Below, in pieces: positions 17,883 through 27,100 of a stretch of DNA of 64,000 bases. Made by a program: the position numbers and the translations under genes. This DNA comes from Pseudomonas gessardii (GTDB lineage Bacteria > Pseudomonadota > Gammaproteobacteria > Pseudomonadales > Pseudomonadaceae), in contig NZ_MNPU01000014.1 in the NCBI RefSeq assembly GCF_001983165.1, positions 62,001 to 126,000 of the forward strand, in the 5' to 3' direction. A model generated the notes under the pieces. The model had not been told where the DNA came from, did no database searches, and saw only the letters and a program-made list of their open reading frames with translations. Numbering within the stretch: the first letter of the stretch is position 1; every line of letters begins with the position of its first letter.

Positions 17883-18488
17883 ATGCAACGCGACGCGCTT
17901 TTGACCCAGGACGAGCTGGACTTCATCCAGAACATGCACCACAACCCGCAGCTTAATGTGCGGGATGTGTCGTCGAGCCTGACGGTCAACGGCGGCGCGC
18001 AGATCCGCGACCTGCTCACGCGCCTGGCGGCCCATGAGCATGTGACGATCCAGGCGCAGTTCGATAACCAGCAAATGACCTTTCCACTGCAACTGGTGGA
18101 AGACGAGTTCCATGCCCTGCACTTGCGCCTTGGGGTGCCGAGCATTTTCGAGGACGGGCCGATGATCCGGCCCTGGCGCCTGGTGCTCGAAGAACCGGTG
18201 GCCCTGGAAAACGTCAAGGGCCAGCCGGGTGTGTTGTGGGTGCATGAAGTCTCGTTCAAGGGCCTGCTGGTGCAGTGCCGGGGCCGCAGCAAACCACCAC
18301 GGACGTTCTCGATGTGGTTCAGCCCATCCGGCTACGAACGGATTGCGGTGCGTGGCACCCTGGAGCGCGAAACGGCGCGTGGCCTGTTTGCCTACCGCCT
18401 GAACCAGGGGGATGTGGATGAAACCGAGCGCCTGCGCCAGTTCATCCTGCAACAGCATCGCCTGGCCCACCCCGAAGTGCATGCCTGA
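17883..18488 (+). CDS. PilZ-like/YcgR-like two-domain protein (degenerate c-di-GMP motif)
   Basis: 201 residues, cytosolic, no signal peptide or membrane helix. The N-terminal half (about 20-100) looks like a YcgR-N beta domain. The C-terminal half (about 110-185) contains VHEVSFKGLLVQ, which resembles the PilZ DxSxxG strand, but I see no clear RxxxR motif, so cyclic-di-GMP binding is doubtful. It follows the LOV gene by 58 bases in the same direction and could be co-transcribed. No confident function. Confidence 0.55.
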   Translation: MQRDALLTQDELDFIQNMHHNPQLNVRDVSSSLTVNGGAQIRDLLTRLAAHEHVTIQAQFDNQQMTFPLQLVEDEFHALHLRLGVPSIFEDGPMIRPWRLVLEEPVALENVKGQPGVLWVHEVSFKGLLVQCRGRSKPPRTFSMWFSPSGYERIAVRGTLERETARGLFAYRLNQGDVDETERLRQFILQQHRLAHPEVHA

Positions 18489-18490
18489 TC

Positions 18491-19450
18491 TCAGGTAGCC
18501 AGGGTTCCACTGAGAAACTGCTGCAAGCGCCGCGGCATCAAGCGCCCTTCATTGCCCAGGCAGCCGATGGCAGTCCCTGCCAGTTGCTGTTCGGCCATGT
18601 CCGAGGCATCACCGGCCAGCAGCAACGGGCATTCCAGGGTCAGGGCTAACCGCTCCAACCGCTTGGGTAGCTCATGGCTCGGTGAACGGTTGGAGAACAG
18701 CACCAGCACCTGCGGGCGGATCTTCTCGCAGACCAGCGTCAACTCATCCAAGGGGTGGCCCACGCTCAGCACATGAACCGCCAGTTCATCACCGCTGAGC
18801 ATAAGCCCCGCCACCAGCAACTCCAGCTCTCGGCATTCGCCGGCAATGGCTGCCAGCAATACCTGCGGCGTGCGGCCAGCACGAGCGACCTGCAGGCGCT
18901 GGACAATCCGCGCGCGCAGGAAACTATCGAAAAACAGCCATTCGCTGGCTTGGCCGAAACGCCCCTGATGGCGCAACAACTGGTGCCAAAGGGGCATCAG
19001 GATGTCCTGGAACACCACGACGGCGGGGTACGCCGCAAAAATCTGCCCGTACAGGCGCTCCAGTTGCCGGTCATCAAACGCGCCGATGGCGAGCTGCAAC
19101 TGCTGCTGCCACTGGACCCACTCATGCTGACCTTCGCCTTCCTGCAACGTGCGCAGGGAAGACGCTTGTGCATCGTCGCGTGCGAGGATCCTGCCGACTT
19201 TGCTCACCGCGACCCCGCGTTCGATCCAGTCCAGGATGCGATGAACCGTCTCGATGTCCTTCTGCGTGTACAGGCGATGCCCGCTTTCGGTGCGAATCGG
19301 CTGGATCAAGCCATAACGCCGCTCCCAGGCCCGCAGGGTGACCGGGTTGATTCCTGTCAATCTCGCGACTTCGCGAATCGGGAACAACTCATCTGCCGCG
19401 CATAGAGCGCCTGGCTCAATACCTTGGAAGGGTGCTGTGATTACAGGCAT
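18491..19450 (-). CDS. MerR-family regulator with B12-binding-like domain (class II LitR type)
   Basis: 319 residues. The MerR helix-turn-helix (about 20-90: PIREVARLTGINPVTLRAWERRYG) is followed by a helical cap and a C-terminal domain shaped like the cobalamin-binding part of CarH/LitR. The His-containing DxHxxG motif is replaced by GECRELEL, so it should not bind B12. Such class II LitR proteins mediate light responses in P. putida together with a short LOV protein. The start is the ATG of MPVITAPF; longer in-frame starts to 19534 exist. It faces away from the folM group. Confidence 0.85.
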   Translation of the reverse strand: MPVITAPFQGIEPGALCAADELFPIREVARLTGINPVTLRAWERRYGLIQPIRTESGHRLYTQKDIETVHRILDWIERGVAVSKVGRILARDDAQASSLRTLQEGEGQHEWVQWQQQLQLAIGAFDDRQLERLYGQIFAAYPAVVVFQDILMPLWHQLLRHQGRFGQASEWLFFDSFLRARIVQRLQVARAGRTPQVLLAAIAGECRELELLVAGLMLSGDELAVHVLSVGHPLDELTLVCEKIRPQVLVLFSNRSPSHELPKRLERLALTLECPLLLAGDASDMAEQQLAGTAIGCLGNEGRLMPRRLQQFLSGTLAT

Positions 19451-19465
19451 CGCGGGACCAAAACT

Positions 19466-19501
19466 TATACGAACTTGGATCCCATTTAACGCTTTTATAC
19501 C
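19466..19501. promoter_or_regulatory. TATAC-type boxes upstream of the LitR-like gene
   Basis: TATACG (19466-19471, within AAACTTATAC) and TATACC (19496-19501) lie in the region between the LitR-like gene and its divergent neighbour. The first is identical over AAACTTATAC with a box upstream of the FAD gene at 44701. On the minus strand TTGAAA-N18-TTAAAT spans the second box and could be the LitR promoter. Autoregulation is inferred. Confidence 0.4.
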
Positions 19502-19665
19502 TGTCTTTTTCAAGGGACCCGGCCAGCGGTCCAATGTCGCTGGCGTATTTCGTCAAATCAGGAATAATCCTTGCCTGTTTTTTTTGCGTCGCCGCCCTAC
19601 CCCCGCGGCTTCGCCAGGGACGCCACCTACCCGGTGCTGCGCGCCCACACATTCGGAGATACACA

Positions 19666-20226
19666 ATGTCTACCCTCCCCGTCACCTTGATGGTTGCGCG
19701 CCGCGCTGCCCAAGGCCGCTATCAGGACATGATGAGCTGGCTGCGCGAAGGCGAGCAACTGGCCACTGACTTCCCCGGCTACCTGGGTTCCGGCGTGCTT
19801 GCACCGCCCGCCGACGGTGGCGAATTCCAGATCATCTTCCGCTTCGCCGACGAGCAGACCCTGCACGCCTGGGAGTTCTCGGCCTCGCGCAGCGCCTGGC
19901 TGGGCCGTGGCAGCGAATTGTTTGCCGACCCCATGGAGCATCGCGTCAGCGGCATGGAAGGCTGGTTTGGTGCCGTGGGCCAGCGCCCACCGCGCTGGAA
20001 ACAGGCCGTGGCGATCTGGCTGGCGTTTTTTCCGGTGTCGTTGCTGTTCAATTTTGGCCTTGAGCCACTGTTGGCCGAGCTGGGCCTGTTCAGCCGTGTG
20101 CTGGTCAGCACCCTGGCCCTGACGCCGTTGATGGTCTATCTGTTCATTCCGCTGTCCACCCATTTGCTGGCAGGCTGGCTCAATCCTGCCCCGCAGCGGG
20201 TAAAACCTGCCGAAGCCACCGTTTGA
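19666..20226 (+). CDS. Antibiotic-biosynthesis-monooxygenase (ABM) domain protein with two membrane helices
   Basis: 186 residues. An N-terminal ABM ferredoxin-like domain (about 1-95, including PVTLMVARRAAQGRYQDMMSW) is followed by two hydrophobic helices (about 120-140 and 148-172). The function of this fused form is not established; the ABM fold often serves as a small oxygenase or sensor. GGAG lies 7 bases before the ATG. It is divergent from the LitR-like gene and precedes folM by 61 bases, so it may be part of the same regulated unit. Confidence 0.75.
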   Translation: MSTLPVTLMVARRAAQGRYQDMMSWLREGEQLATDFPGYLGSGVLAPPADGGEFQIIFRFADEQTLHAWEFSASRSAWLGRGSELFADPMEHRVSGMEGWFGAVGQRPPRWKQAVAIWLAFFPVSLLFNFGLEPLLAELGLFSRVLVSTLALTPLMVYLFIPLSTHLLAGWLNPAPQRVKPAEATV

Positions 20227-20287
20227 GCCGAGCCGCAACAGGCCGGGCGCTGGTATAGTTTTAGCCTGCCAGCGACCCGAGCCTCCC

Positions 20288-20995
20288 ATGACCTCTCCCG
20301 CCCCGATCCTGATTACCGGTGCCGGCCAACGTGTCGGCCTGCACTGCGCCCTGCGCCTGCTGGACGACAACCAGCCGGTGATCTTCAGCTATCGCAGTGA
20401 ACGCCCCGGCGTACAGGCCCTGCGCGAGCGTGGCGCAATTGGCGTGTTTGCCGACTTTTCCTGCGAGGCCGGCATCCTGGCCTTCATCAGCGAACTCAAG
20501 ACCCATACCGACCGCCTGCGGGCAATCATCCACAATGCCTCGACCTGGGCCGCCGAAACACCCGGTGACGAAGCCCATGCCTTTATCGATATGTTCAGTG
20601 TGCACATGCTTGCGCCGTACCTGATCAACCTGCATTGTGCAGACTTGTTGCACCGCTCGATGCCGGCCGACATTGTGCACATCAGCGACGACGTGACCCG
20701 CAAGGGCAGCCGCCAGCATATTGCCTACTGTGCCAGCAAGGCCGGGCTCGACAGCCTGACCCTGTCCTTCGCCGCCCACTACGCGCCCCGGGTCAAGGTC
20801 AATGGCATCTCGCCGGCCATGGTGATGTTCAACGACGGCGACGACGCGGCCTATCGCGCCAAGGTCCTGGCCAAGTCGGCACTGGGCATCGAACCCGGGC
20901 CCGAGGTGATTTACCAGAGTGTGCGTTACCTGCTGGACAACCCTTATGTGACCGGCACCACCCTGACCGTCAACGGCGGGCGACATGTCAAGTAA
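20288..20995 (+). CDS. folM: Dihydromonapterin reductase (SDR family)
   Basis: 235 residues, short-chain dehydrogenase with ITGAGQRVG as the cofactor loop, HNAS as the second glycine-rich turn and YCASKAG at the catalytic Tyr-Lys. It reduces dihydromonapterin to tetrahydromonapterin, a pterin cofactor (for example for phenylalanine hydroxylase in pseudomonads). folX follows 54 bases after its stop, the usual partner. The GTP cyclohydrolase gene that often completes the group is absent here. Confidence 0.9.
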   Translation: MTSPAPILITGAGQRVGLHCALRLLDDNQPVIFSYRSERPGVQALRERGAIGVFADFSCEAGILAFISELKTHTDRLRAIIHNASTWAAETPGDEAHAFIDMFSVHMLAPYLINLHCADLLHRSMPADIVHISDDVTRKGSRQHIAYCASKAGLDSLTLSFAAHYAPRVKVNGISPAMVMFNDGDDAAYRAKVLAKSALGIEPGPEVIYQSVRYLLDNPYVTGTTLTVNGGRHVK

Positions 20996-21049
20996 ACCCG
21001 AACACCAGCCGCTGGGGTTCCTGCAACTGATTGGATGGAGCAAGTAGCA

Positions 21050-21421
21050 ATGCCACAACTTCAACCAGGTATGGCGCGCATCCGGGTCAAGGACCTGTGT
21101 CTGCGTACCTTCATTGGCATCAACGAGGATGAGATCCTCAACAAGCAGGATGTGTTGATCAACCTGACCATCCTGTATGCCGCACAAGACGCCGTGCGCG
21201 ACAATGACATCGACCACGCCTTGAACTACCGCACCATCACCAAGGCCATCATCGCCCACGTCGAAGGCAATCGCTTTGCCCTGCTCGAACGCCTGACCCA
21301 GGAACTGCTGGACCTGGTGATGGGCAATGAGTCGGTGCTGTATGCCGAGGTCGAAGTCGACAAGCCCCATGCGCTGCGCTTTGCCGAGTCGGTGTCGATT
21401 ACCCTGGCGGCCAGCCGCTAA
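21050..21421 (+). CDS. folX: Dihydroneopterin triphosphate 2'-epimerase
   Basis: 123 residues, FolB/FolX tunnelling fold. [19 protein letters not shown] and the glutamate in [13 protein letters not shown] are family features. It epimerises dihydroneopterin triphosphate towards monapterin, feeding FolM. The start at [11 protein letters not shown] is supported by GGAG 9 bases upstream; an ATG at 21035 has no spacing for that site. Operonic with folM. Confidence 0.9.
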   Translation: MPQLQPGMARIRVKDLCLRTFIGINEDEILNKQDVLINLTILYAAQDAVRDNDIDHALNYRTITKAIIAHVEGNRFALLERLTQELLDLVMGNESVLYAEVEVDKPHALRFAESVSITLAASR

Positions 21422-21444
21422 TCCCCTGAATCTGTGTGAATCCC

Positions 21445-21741
21445 ATGACCGATCAACAACGCCTGGAACTTGAAGCCGCCGCCTTTCGCCGGCTGGTCGC
21501 CCACCTGGACAGCCGCAAGGACGTGCAGAATATCGACCTGATGAACCTCGCCGGCTTCTGCCGCAACTGCCTGTCCAAGTGGTACAAGGCCGAAGCCGAC
21601 GAACGCCAGATCGAGGTCAGCCTCGATGACGCCCGCCAAGTGGTCTACGGCATGCCGTATGCCGAGTGGAAAGCCCAATACCAGCAAGAAGCCAGCGCCG
21701 AACAACAAGCGGCGTTTGCCAAAGGAAAACCCCATGACTGA
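21445..21741 (+). CDS. DUF1244 family protein
   Basis: 98 residues. NLAGFCRNCLSKWY is the conserved DUF1244 core with its two cysteines. Soluble, function unknown. It follows folX closely and its last codons overlap the next gene by 8 bases, so it belongs to the same transcript. Confidence 0.88.
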   Translation: MTDQQRLELEAAAFRRLVAHLDSRKDVQNIDLMNLAGFCRNCLSKWYKAEADERQIEVSLDDARQVVYGMPYAEWKAQYQQEASAEQQAAFAKGKPHD

Positions 21742-22075
21742 CCTGAACACCCTGCGCGCCAGCCTCGACAGCGGCGCACACGCGTTTGCCGACACCCTGG
21801 CCTTTATTGCCGCCGGTTACGACTACCAGCCACAGGCCTTCAGCAACGGCGGCGTAGAAAACGCCGCCGGGCAGAACGAAGGCTCATGCAAGACCCTGGG
21901 CCTGGCGCTGCTGGAAGGCTTGAGCGACCAGCAGGCTTTGCTGGCGTTCGGTGAGCATTACCGTTCGGTGTTGGCGACGCCTGAGGGCACGGATCACGGC
22001 AATATCCGCGCGTTGATCGAGCATGGGTTGGCAGGTGTGAAGTTCAGCGCCCAGCCCCTGACTCGAAAATCCTGA
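21734..22075 (+). CDS. HopJ-family protein
   Basis: 113 residues, named after a P. syringae type III candidate but widely conserved in bacteria without type III secretion. FSNGGVENAAGQNEGSCK is the family signature. There is no Hrp box upstream: it is buried in the folX-DUF1244 transcript with its own AGGA, so it is probably a housekeeping protein here, not an effector. Followed by a bidirectional terminator. Confidence 0.85.
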   Translation: MTDLNTLRASLDSGAHAFADTLAFIAAGYDYQPQAFSNGGVENAAGQNEGSCKTLGLALLEGLSDQQALLAFGEHYRSVLATPEGTDHGNIRALIEHGLAGVKFSAQPLTRKS

Positions 22076-22126
22076 GCCAAACACCGCTCCCACATTTGAA
22101 TGGCGGTACTTATCAAATCCCGCCCA

Positions 22127-22157
22127 TAAAAAAACCGGCCTCGCAGCCGGTTTTTTG
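22127..22157. terminator. Bidirectional terminator between hopJ-like gene and trxB
   Basis: AAAAAACCGGCTGC-type stem: ACCGGC and GCCGGT arms flanked by A-run on the left and T-run on the right, serving both convergent genes. Confidence 0.88.
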
Positions 22158-22168
22158 AGTGCAGCGCT

Positions 22169-23134
<966 letters not shown>

Positions 23135-23370
23135 TCACTCCTATCGACCGCCCGGACTACAGAGCGGCTGGAATAAAAAAGGACCGCGAAGCACTTGGGG
23201 AAGGCTTGAACTCGCAGGCCCTGAAAATAATGGGTGCAGCGTATAGAGGGGGGCAAGATTAAGGAAATACGGATTAACAATCCAGCTCATAGGTGGTCTC
23301 TATTCTGTGACACCGATTAATCAACATGTTTGTTACCGTTAATGTCGGCTTGCTGAGCGTGCTTTCACCC

Positions 23371-23387
23371 TACCGGCAAAGCCGGTA
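23371..23387. other. Hairpin upstream of cysZ
   Basis: TACCGGC/GCCGGTA with an AAA loop, 38 bases before the cysZ ATG in the 293-base region shared with trxB. It may be part of the cysZ leader. No T-run follows. No other recognisable site was found in the region. Confidence 0.4.
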
Positions 23388-23424
23388 AGGTCGGCGCGTT
23401 CGCCCTTTTGCCCGGAGTTTTTCC

Positions 23425-24180
23425 ATGCCCGCCCCCGTTCTGTCAGGCCCACAATACCTGCGTGAAGGCCTGAAACTGGTCTTGAGCCCAGGCCTGCGCC
23501 TGTTCGTCCTGCTACCCCTGGCGATCAACCTGATATTGTTCGTCGGGTTGATCTATTTCGCTGGCCATCAGTTCAGCCTGTGGGTCGATACCCTGATGCC
23601 GACGCTGCCCAGCTGGCTGAGCTTCCTCAGCTACATCCTGTGGCCGCTGTTTGTGCTGCTGGTGGCGTTTATGGTGTTTTTCAGCTTCACCATGCTCGCC
23701 AATATCATCGCCGCGCCGTTTAACGGCTTTCTCGCGGAGAAAGTCGAAGTGGTAGTGCGCGGTACCGATGACTTCCCCGCCTTCAGCTGGGCCGAGCTGT
23801 TCGCCATGGTCCCGCGCACCCTGGCCCGGGAAATGCGCAAGCTGGGCTACTTCCTGCCCCGGGCCATCGGCCTGTTTATCCTGTCCTTCATCCCGGTGGT
23901 CAACCTGATTGCCGCACCGCTGTGGCTGCTGTTCGGGGTGTGGATGATGGCGATCCAATACATCGACTACCCGGCCGACAACCACAAGCTGGGCTGGAAC
24001 GAAATGCTCGCCTGGCTGCGCCAGAAGCGCTGGCAGAGCATGAGCTTCGGCGGCATCGTCTACCTGGTGCTGCTGGTGCCGGTGGTCAACCTGTTGATGA
24101 TGCCGGCGGCGGTGGCCGGGGCGACGTTGTTCTGGGTGCGTGAACGCGGCGCCGAAACGATGCTGGCGCAAAAGCCCTGA
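23425..24180 (+). CDS. cysZ: Sulfate transporter CysZ
   Basis: 251 residues, an EI24/CysZ-type membrane protein with about four to six helices. [16 protein letters not shown] and [15 protein letters not shown] are family-conserved stretches. It imports sulfate for cysteine synthesis, consistent with cysD and cysNC 11 kb away. Start [15 protein letters not shown] has GGAG upstream. Confidence 0.93.
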   Translation: MPAPVLSGPQYLREGLKLVLSPGLRLFVLLPLAINLILFVGLIYFAGHQFSLWVDTLMPTLPSWLSFLSYILWPLFVLLVAFMVFFSFTMLANIIAAPFNGFLAEKVEVVVRGTDDFPAFSWAELFAMVPRTLAREMRKLGYFLPRAIGLFILSFIPVVNLIAAPLWLLFGVWMMAIQYIDYPADNHKLGWNEMLAWLRQKRWQSMSFGGIVYLVLLVPVVNLLMMPAAVAGATLFWVRERGAETMLAQKP

Positions 24181-24189
24181 CCCAATGGA

Positions 24190-24203
24190 TTGACCTGGAT
24201 CAT
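24190..24203. promoter_or_regulatory. Candidate ANR/FNR box upstream of the cytochrome c peroxidase
   Basis: TTGACCTGGATCAT matches TTGAT-N4-ATCAA at 8 of 10 fixed positions and is centred about 68 bases before the ATG, a position that would suit activation at -41.5. Cytochrome c peroxidases of pseudomonads are known ANR targets. Motif-based only. Confidence 0.4.
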
Positions 24204-24263
24204 GGTGATTTGCCCATACAGAGCACATGGTTATTAACACTATAAGCCTGTGGGGAGCACACC

Positions 24264-25256
24264 ATGTACAGACCGTTGATGCTGATGTTCGGATTGATGT
24301 TGGGCGGCGAGGCCTGGGGGGCCGCCGCCGCCAATGAGCCCATCCTGCCAGTGCAACCGGCGAAGATCACCGATGCCGACAAGGTCGAGTTGGGCAAGCA
24401 ATTGTTCTTCGACCCGCGCTTGTCCAAGTCCGGCTTCATTTCCTGCAACTCGTGCCACAACCTGAGCATGGGTGGCAGCGACAATCTGCCCACCTCCATC
24501 GGGCACAACTGGCACCAGGGGCCGATCAACTCGCCGACGGTGCTCAACTCGAGCATGAGCGTCGCGCAGTTCTGGGATGGGCGCGCGGCCACCCTGCAGG
24601 AGCAGGCCGGTGGGCCGATCGCCAACCCCGGCGAGATGGGCTTTACCCACGACCTGGCCGTGGATGTACTGCGCTCGATCCCGCAATACCAGGCCTCGTT
24701 CAAAAAAGTGTATGGCGATGGCGGCATCAAGTTCGACGATGTGACCAACGCCATCGCGGCCTTTGAAGAAACCCTGGTCACCCCCAACGCCCCGTTCGAC
24801 CGCTGGTTGCTGGGCGATAAAAAAGCCATCAGCGCCACCGCAGCGCAGGGCTACCAGTTGTTCAAGAGCATCGGCTGCGTGGCATGCCACAACGGCGAGG
24901 CGGTCGGTGGCAGCACCTTCCAGAAAATGGGCATGGTCGAACCCTATGCCACCCAGAACCCGGCCCAGGGCGTGGCGGGCCTGACCGGTAAGGATCAGGA
25001 CCGGATGATGTTCAAGGTGCCGACCTTGCGTAACGTCGCCCTGACCTACCCCTACTTCCACGACGGTGCCTACTGGAACCTGAGCGAAGCGGTGGACGTC
25101 ATGGCCCGCCTGCAACTGGGGCGCAAGTTGAGCACAGATGAAGTCGGCCAGATTGTCGCGTTCCTCGACACCCTGACCGGCGACCAGCCGGACTTCAAGT
25201 TGCCGGCCCTGCCGCCGTCTTCGGCCAAGACTCCGCACCCCACGCCGTTCAACTGA
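24264..25256 (+). CDS. Di-haem cytochrome c peroxidase
   Basis: 330 residues with a Sec signal (cleavage near WGA-AAA). Two c-type haem sites: CNSCH (C61, C64, H65) and CVACH (C205, C208, H209). It reduces hydrogen peroxide in the periplasm with electrons from cytochrome c or azurin. Length and motifs are those of the bacterial CcpA/MauG family; the high-potential haem lies in the C-terminal domain. Stands alone between cysZ and the glycosyltransferase. Confidence 0.93.
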   Translation: MYRPLMLMFGLMLGGEAWGAAAANEPILPVQPAKITDADKVELGKQLFFDPRLSKSGFISCNSCHNLSMGGSDNLPTSIGHNWHQGPINSPTVLNSSMSVAQFWDGRAATLQEQAGGPIANPGEMGFTHDLAVDVLRSIPQYQASFKKVYGDGGIKFDDVTNAIAAFEETLVTPNAPFDRWLLGDKKAISATAAQGYQLFKSIGCVACHNGEAVGGSTFQKMGMVEPYATQNPAQGVAGLTGKDQDRMMFKVPTLRNVALTYPYFHDGAYWNLSEAVDVMARLQLGRKLSTDEVGQIVAFLDTLTGDQPDFKLPALPPSSAKTPHPTPFN

Positions 25257-25273
25257 GCCCATACCGGGCCGTT

Positions 25274-25305
25274 TCGTCATAAATCCGTCATGGCGATGAC
25301 ACAAT
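25274..25305 (+). promoter_or_regulatory. Pho box and -10 of the glycosyltransferase gene
   Basis: TCGTCAT-AAAT-CCGTCAT (25274-25291) is two 7-base repeats with the 4-base AAAT spacer of PhoB sites (consensus CTGTCAT-N4-CTGTCAT). CACAAT (25300-25305) could be the -10. The gene starts 31 bases further on. Confidence 0.65.
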
Positions 25306-25335
25306 GACGACACGGCCCACGCCGACACTGGCTGC

Positions 25336-26514
25336 ATGACGACAGCTTTCCTGAATATCACCCTGATTACCGAAACCTTCCCGCCGGAAATCAACGGCGT
25401 GGCCAACACCCTTGGCCGCCTGTGCGAAGGACTGCGAGCACGCGGCCACCAGGTAGAGCTGATCCGCCCCAGGCAAGACAGCGATCAAAGCCGGCCCAGC
25501 GATGACGGCCTGCTGCTGTGCCGTGGCTGGCCGCTGCCGGGCTATCCGGGCCTGCAATGGGGCCAATCGTCGATGCACAAGCTGTTGCGGCGCTGGAAGC
25601 GCCAGCGCCCGGACGTGCTGTATATCGCCACCGAAGGCCCGCTGGGCCTGTCGGCACTGCGTGCGGCACGGCGCCTGGGCATCAGCGTGGTCAGCGGTTT
25701 TCATACCAATTTCCAGCAATATTCCAACCAATATGGCCTGGGCATGCTCAGCCGTGTCCTGACCCATTACCTGCGCTGGTTCCACAACCGTTCCACCCTG
25801 ACCCTGGTGCCCAGCGTCAGCCAGCGCCTGGAACTGGAACGCCGCCACTTCGAGCGCCTGGGCATGCTGGCGCGTGGGGTGGACAGCCAACTGTTCCATC
25901 CGGTCAGGCGCGATAACACCTTGCGTGAAGGCTGGGGCCTGGGCAATGACGCTATCGCCGTGCTGCATGTCGGGCGTTTGGCCCAGGAAAAGAACCTGGG
26001 GCTGCTCAAGCGCTGCTTCGACTCACTGCAAGCCACTTATCCACAGCGCCCCCTGAAGCTGGTCATCGTCGGCGATGGCCCGCAACGGGCGAGCCTGGAG
26101 AAAGCGCTACCCGAGGCGATTTTCTGCGGCAGCCGGCGCGGTGAGGACCTGGCCAGGCACTACGCCTCGGGCGATCTGTTTCTGTTCCCCAGCCTGACCG
26201 AGACCTTTGGCAACGTGGTGCTGGAGGCCATGGCCTCGGGGCTTGGCGTAGTGGCCTACGATCAGGCAGCCGCCACCCAGCATATCCGCCACGGCTACAG
26301 CGGCGCACTGGCGATGCCCGGGGATGAGGCGACGTTTTGCGACGCGGCCAACTGGCTGTTGGATGAACAGGAGAACTTGCGACGGGTACGCCTCAATGCC
26401 CGGCAGCATGCCAGCCGTCAGGGATGGCCAGCCATTATCGAGCAGTTCGAGTACCAGTTACGCAGCGTATGCGATGAGGAACGGGGGATGACGGACCGCT
26501 CGCGCCTGGTGTGA
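25336..26514 (+). CDS. GT4-family glycosyltransferase, probable phosphate-starvation glycolipid enzyme
   Basis: 392 residues, GT-B fold. ETFPPEINGVANTLGRL is the acceptor-domain start, HVGRLAQEKNL opens the C-terminal Rossmann domain, and the E-x7-E region is PSLTETFGNVVLEAMASG. Related to MgtA-type transferases that glycosylate diacylglycerol or mannosylate lipids. A clear Pho box upstream suggests expression under phosphate limitation, where pseudomonads and rhizobia replace phospholipids with glycolipids (PlcP/Agt pathway). The lipid phosphatase partner plcP is not adjacent. Donor and acceptor are inferred. Confidence 0.85.
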   Translation: MTTAFLNITLITETFPPEINGVANTLGRLCEGLRARGHQVELIRPRQDSDQSRPSDDGLLLCRGWPLPGYPGLQWGQSSMHKLLRRWKRQRPDVLYIATEGPLGLSALRAARRLGISVVSGFHTNFQQYSNQYGLGMLSRVLTHYLRWFHNRSTLTLVPSVSQRLELERRHFERLGMLARGVDSQLFHPVRRDNTLREGWGLGNDAIAVLHVGRLAQEKNLGLLKRCFDSLQATYPQRPLKLVIVGDGPQRASLEKALPEAIFCGSRRGEDLARHYASGDLFLFPSLTETFGNVVLEAMASGLGVVAYDQAAATQHIRHGYSGALAMPGDEATFCDAANWLLDEQENLRRVRLNARQHASRQGWPAIIEQFEYQLRSVCDEERGMTDRSRLV

Positions 26515-26536
26515 TGTATAGCGTTACCTTGGACAT

Positions 26537-26565
26537 GGAACCAACTGCGCATAAACAGCCATACA
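26537..26565 (+). promoter_or_regulatory. Hrp-box-like promoter
   Basis: GGAACC (26537-26542), 16 bases, then CCATACA (26559-26565). This matches the HrpL consensus GGAACC-N15/16-CCACNNA except for one base in the second block. It lies about 50 bases before the next gene. Confidence 0.6.
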
Positions 26566-26613
26566 AGGTGTGTAGTGCGTTCACGCCTGCGCAGACAATC
26601 ATTTGATGGAGTC

Positions 26614-26967
26614 ATGACCATGGTAAGCCTCGACCAGTTAGCGTTCCAGCCTAACCTATCCGGCCCCCTGCTGCCCGAAAGCCGCCGGGATCCAGGGCAG
26701 TATGAACATCTATGGCAAAAACATGGCCGGGATATGGAGCCCTATTCCGCCGCCGAGCAGAGAATATTTAACAGTGGCCGATTCAATCGCCTCACCCTTG
26801 ACGCAGACAGCCCGGCCGAAGAAGCCCTGAAAGCAAAGATGGGTCGTAATGATCTTCGGATGCAGTTAGGGGTATCGTCAAAAAATCCTCCAACCCCGTT
26901 TGTCGACATTTCCAGGGCTCCCTTTCAACGACCTTTCCCCGTCACAGGCGACCCCTACCGCGGTTAA
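26614..26967 (+). CDS. Unrecognised protein behind a Hrp-like box (candidate type III substrate)
   Basis: 117 residues from the ATG of MTMVSLDQLAFQPN; a second ATG at 26620 has better spacing (8 bases) from GGAG and would give 115 residues. Soluble, without signal peptide, membrane helix or cysteine. The N-terminus is polar with few charges in the first 15 residues and the C-terminus is Pro-rich (FVDISRAPFQRPFPVTGDPYRG). I recognise no domain. It stands alone between unrelated genes. The upstream promoter motif and N-terminal composition suggest a Hrp-regulated secreted protein; the function is unknown. Confidence 0.65.
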   Translation: MTMVSLDQLAFQPNLSGPLLPESRRDPGQYEHLWQKHGRDMEPYSAAEQRIFNSGRFNRLTLDADSPAEEALKAKMGRNDLRMQLGVSSKNPPTPFVDISRAPFQRPFPVTGDPYRG

Positions 26968-27100
26968 AGCTGAGCCCAGGCCATACCCCCTTGAGGTATT
27001 CGATAGCACACCGCCACAACTGACTCAATGCCTCAGGATCTGGACAACCCTGGTGTCGGGCGCAGTTGACATGCTCTGCGCCCCTCTCAGGTGAGCCGGG

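Noticed and set aside
18491..19534. Longer start (19534) for the LitR-like gene
   Set aside because: The extra 28 residues are not MerR-like and cover the probable promoter and TATAC boxes.
21734..22075. HopJ-like gene as a type III effector of the Hrp regulon
   Set aside because: No Hrp box, embedded in a folate/pterin operon, and the family is widespread in bacteria without type III secretion.
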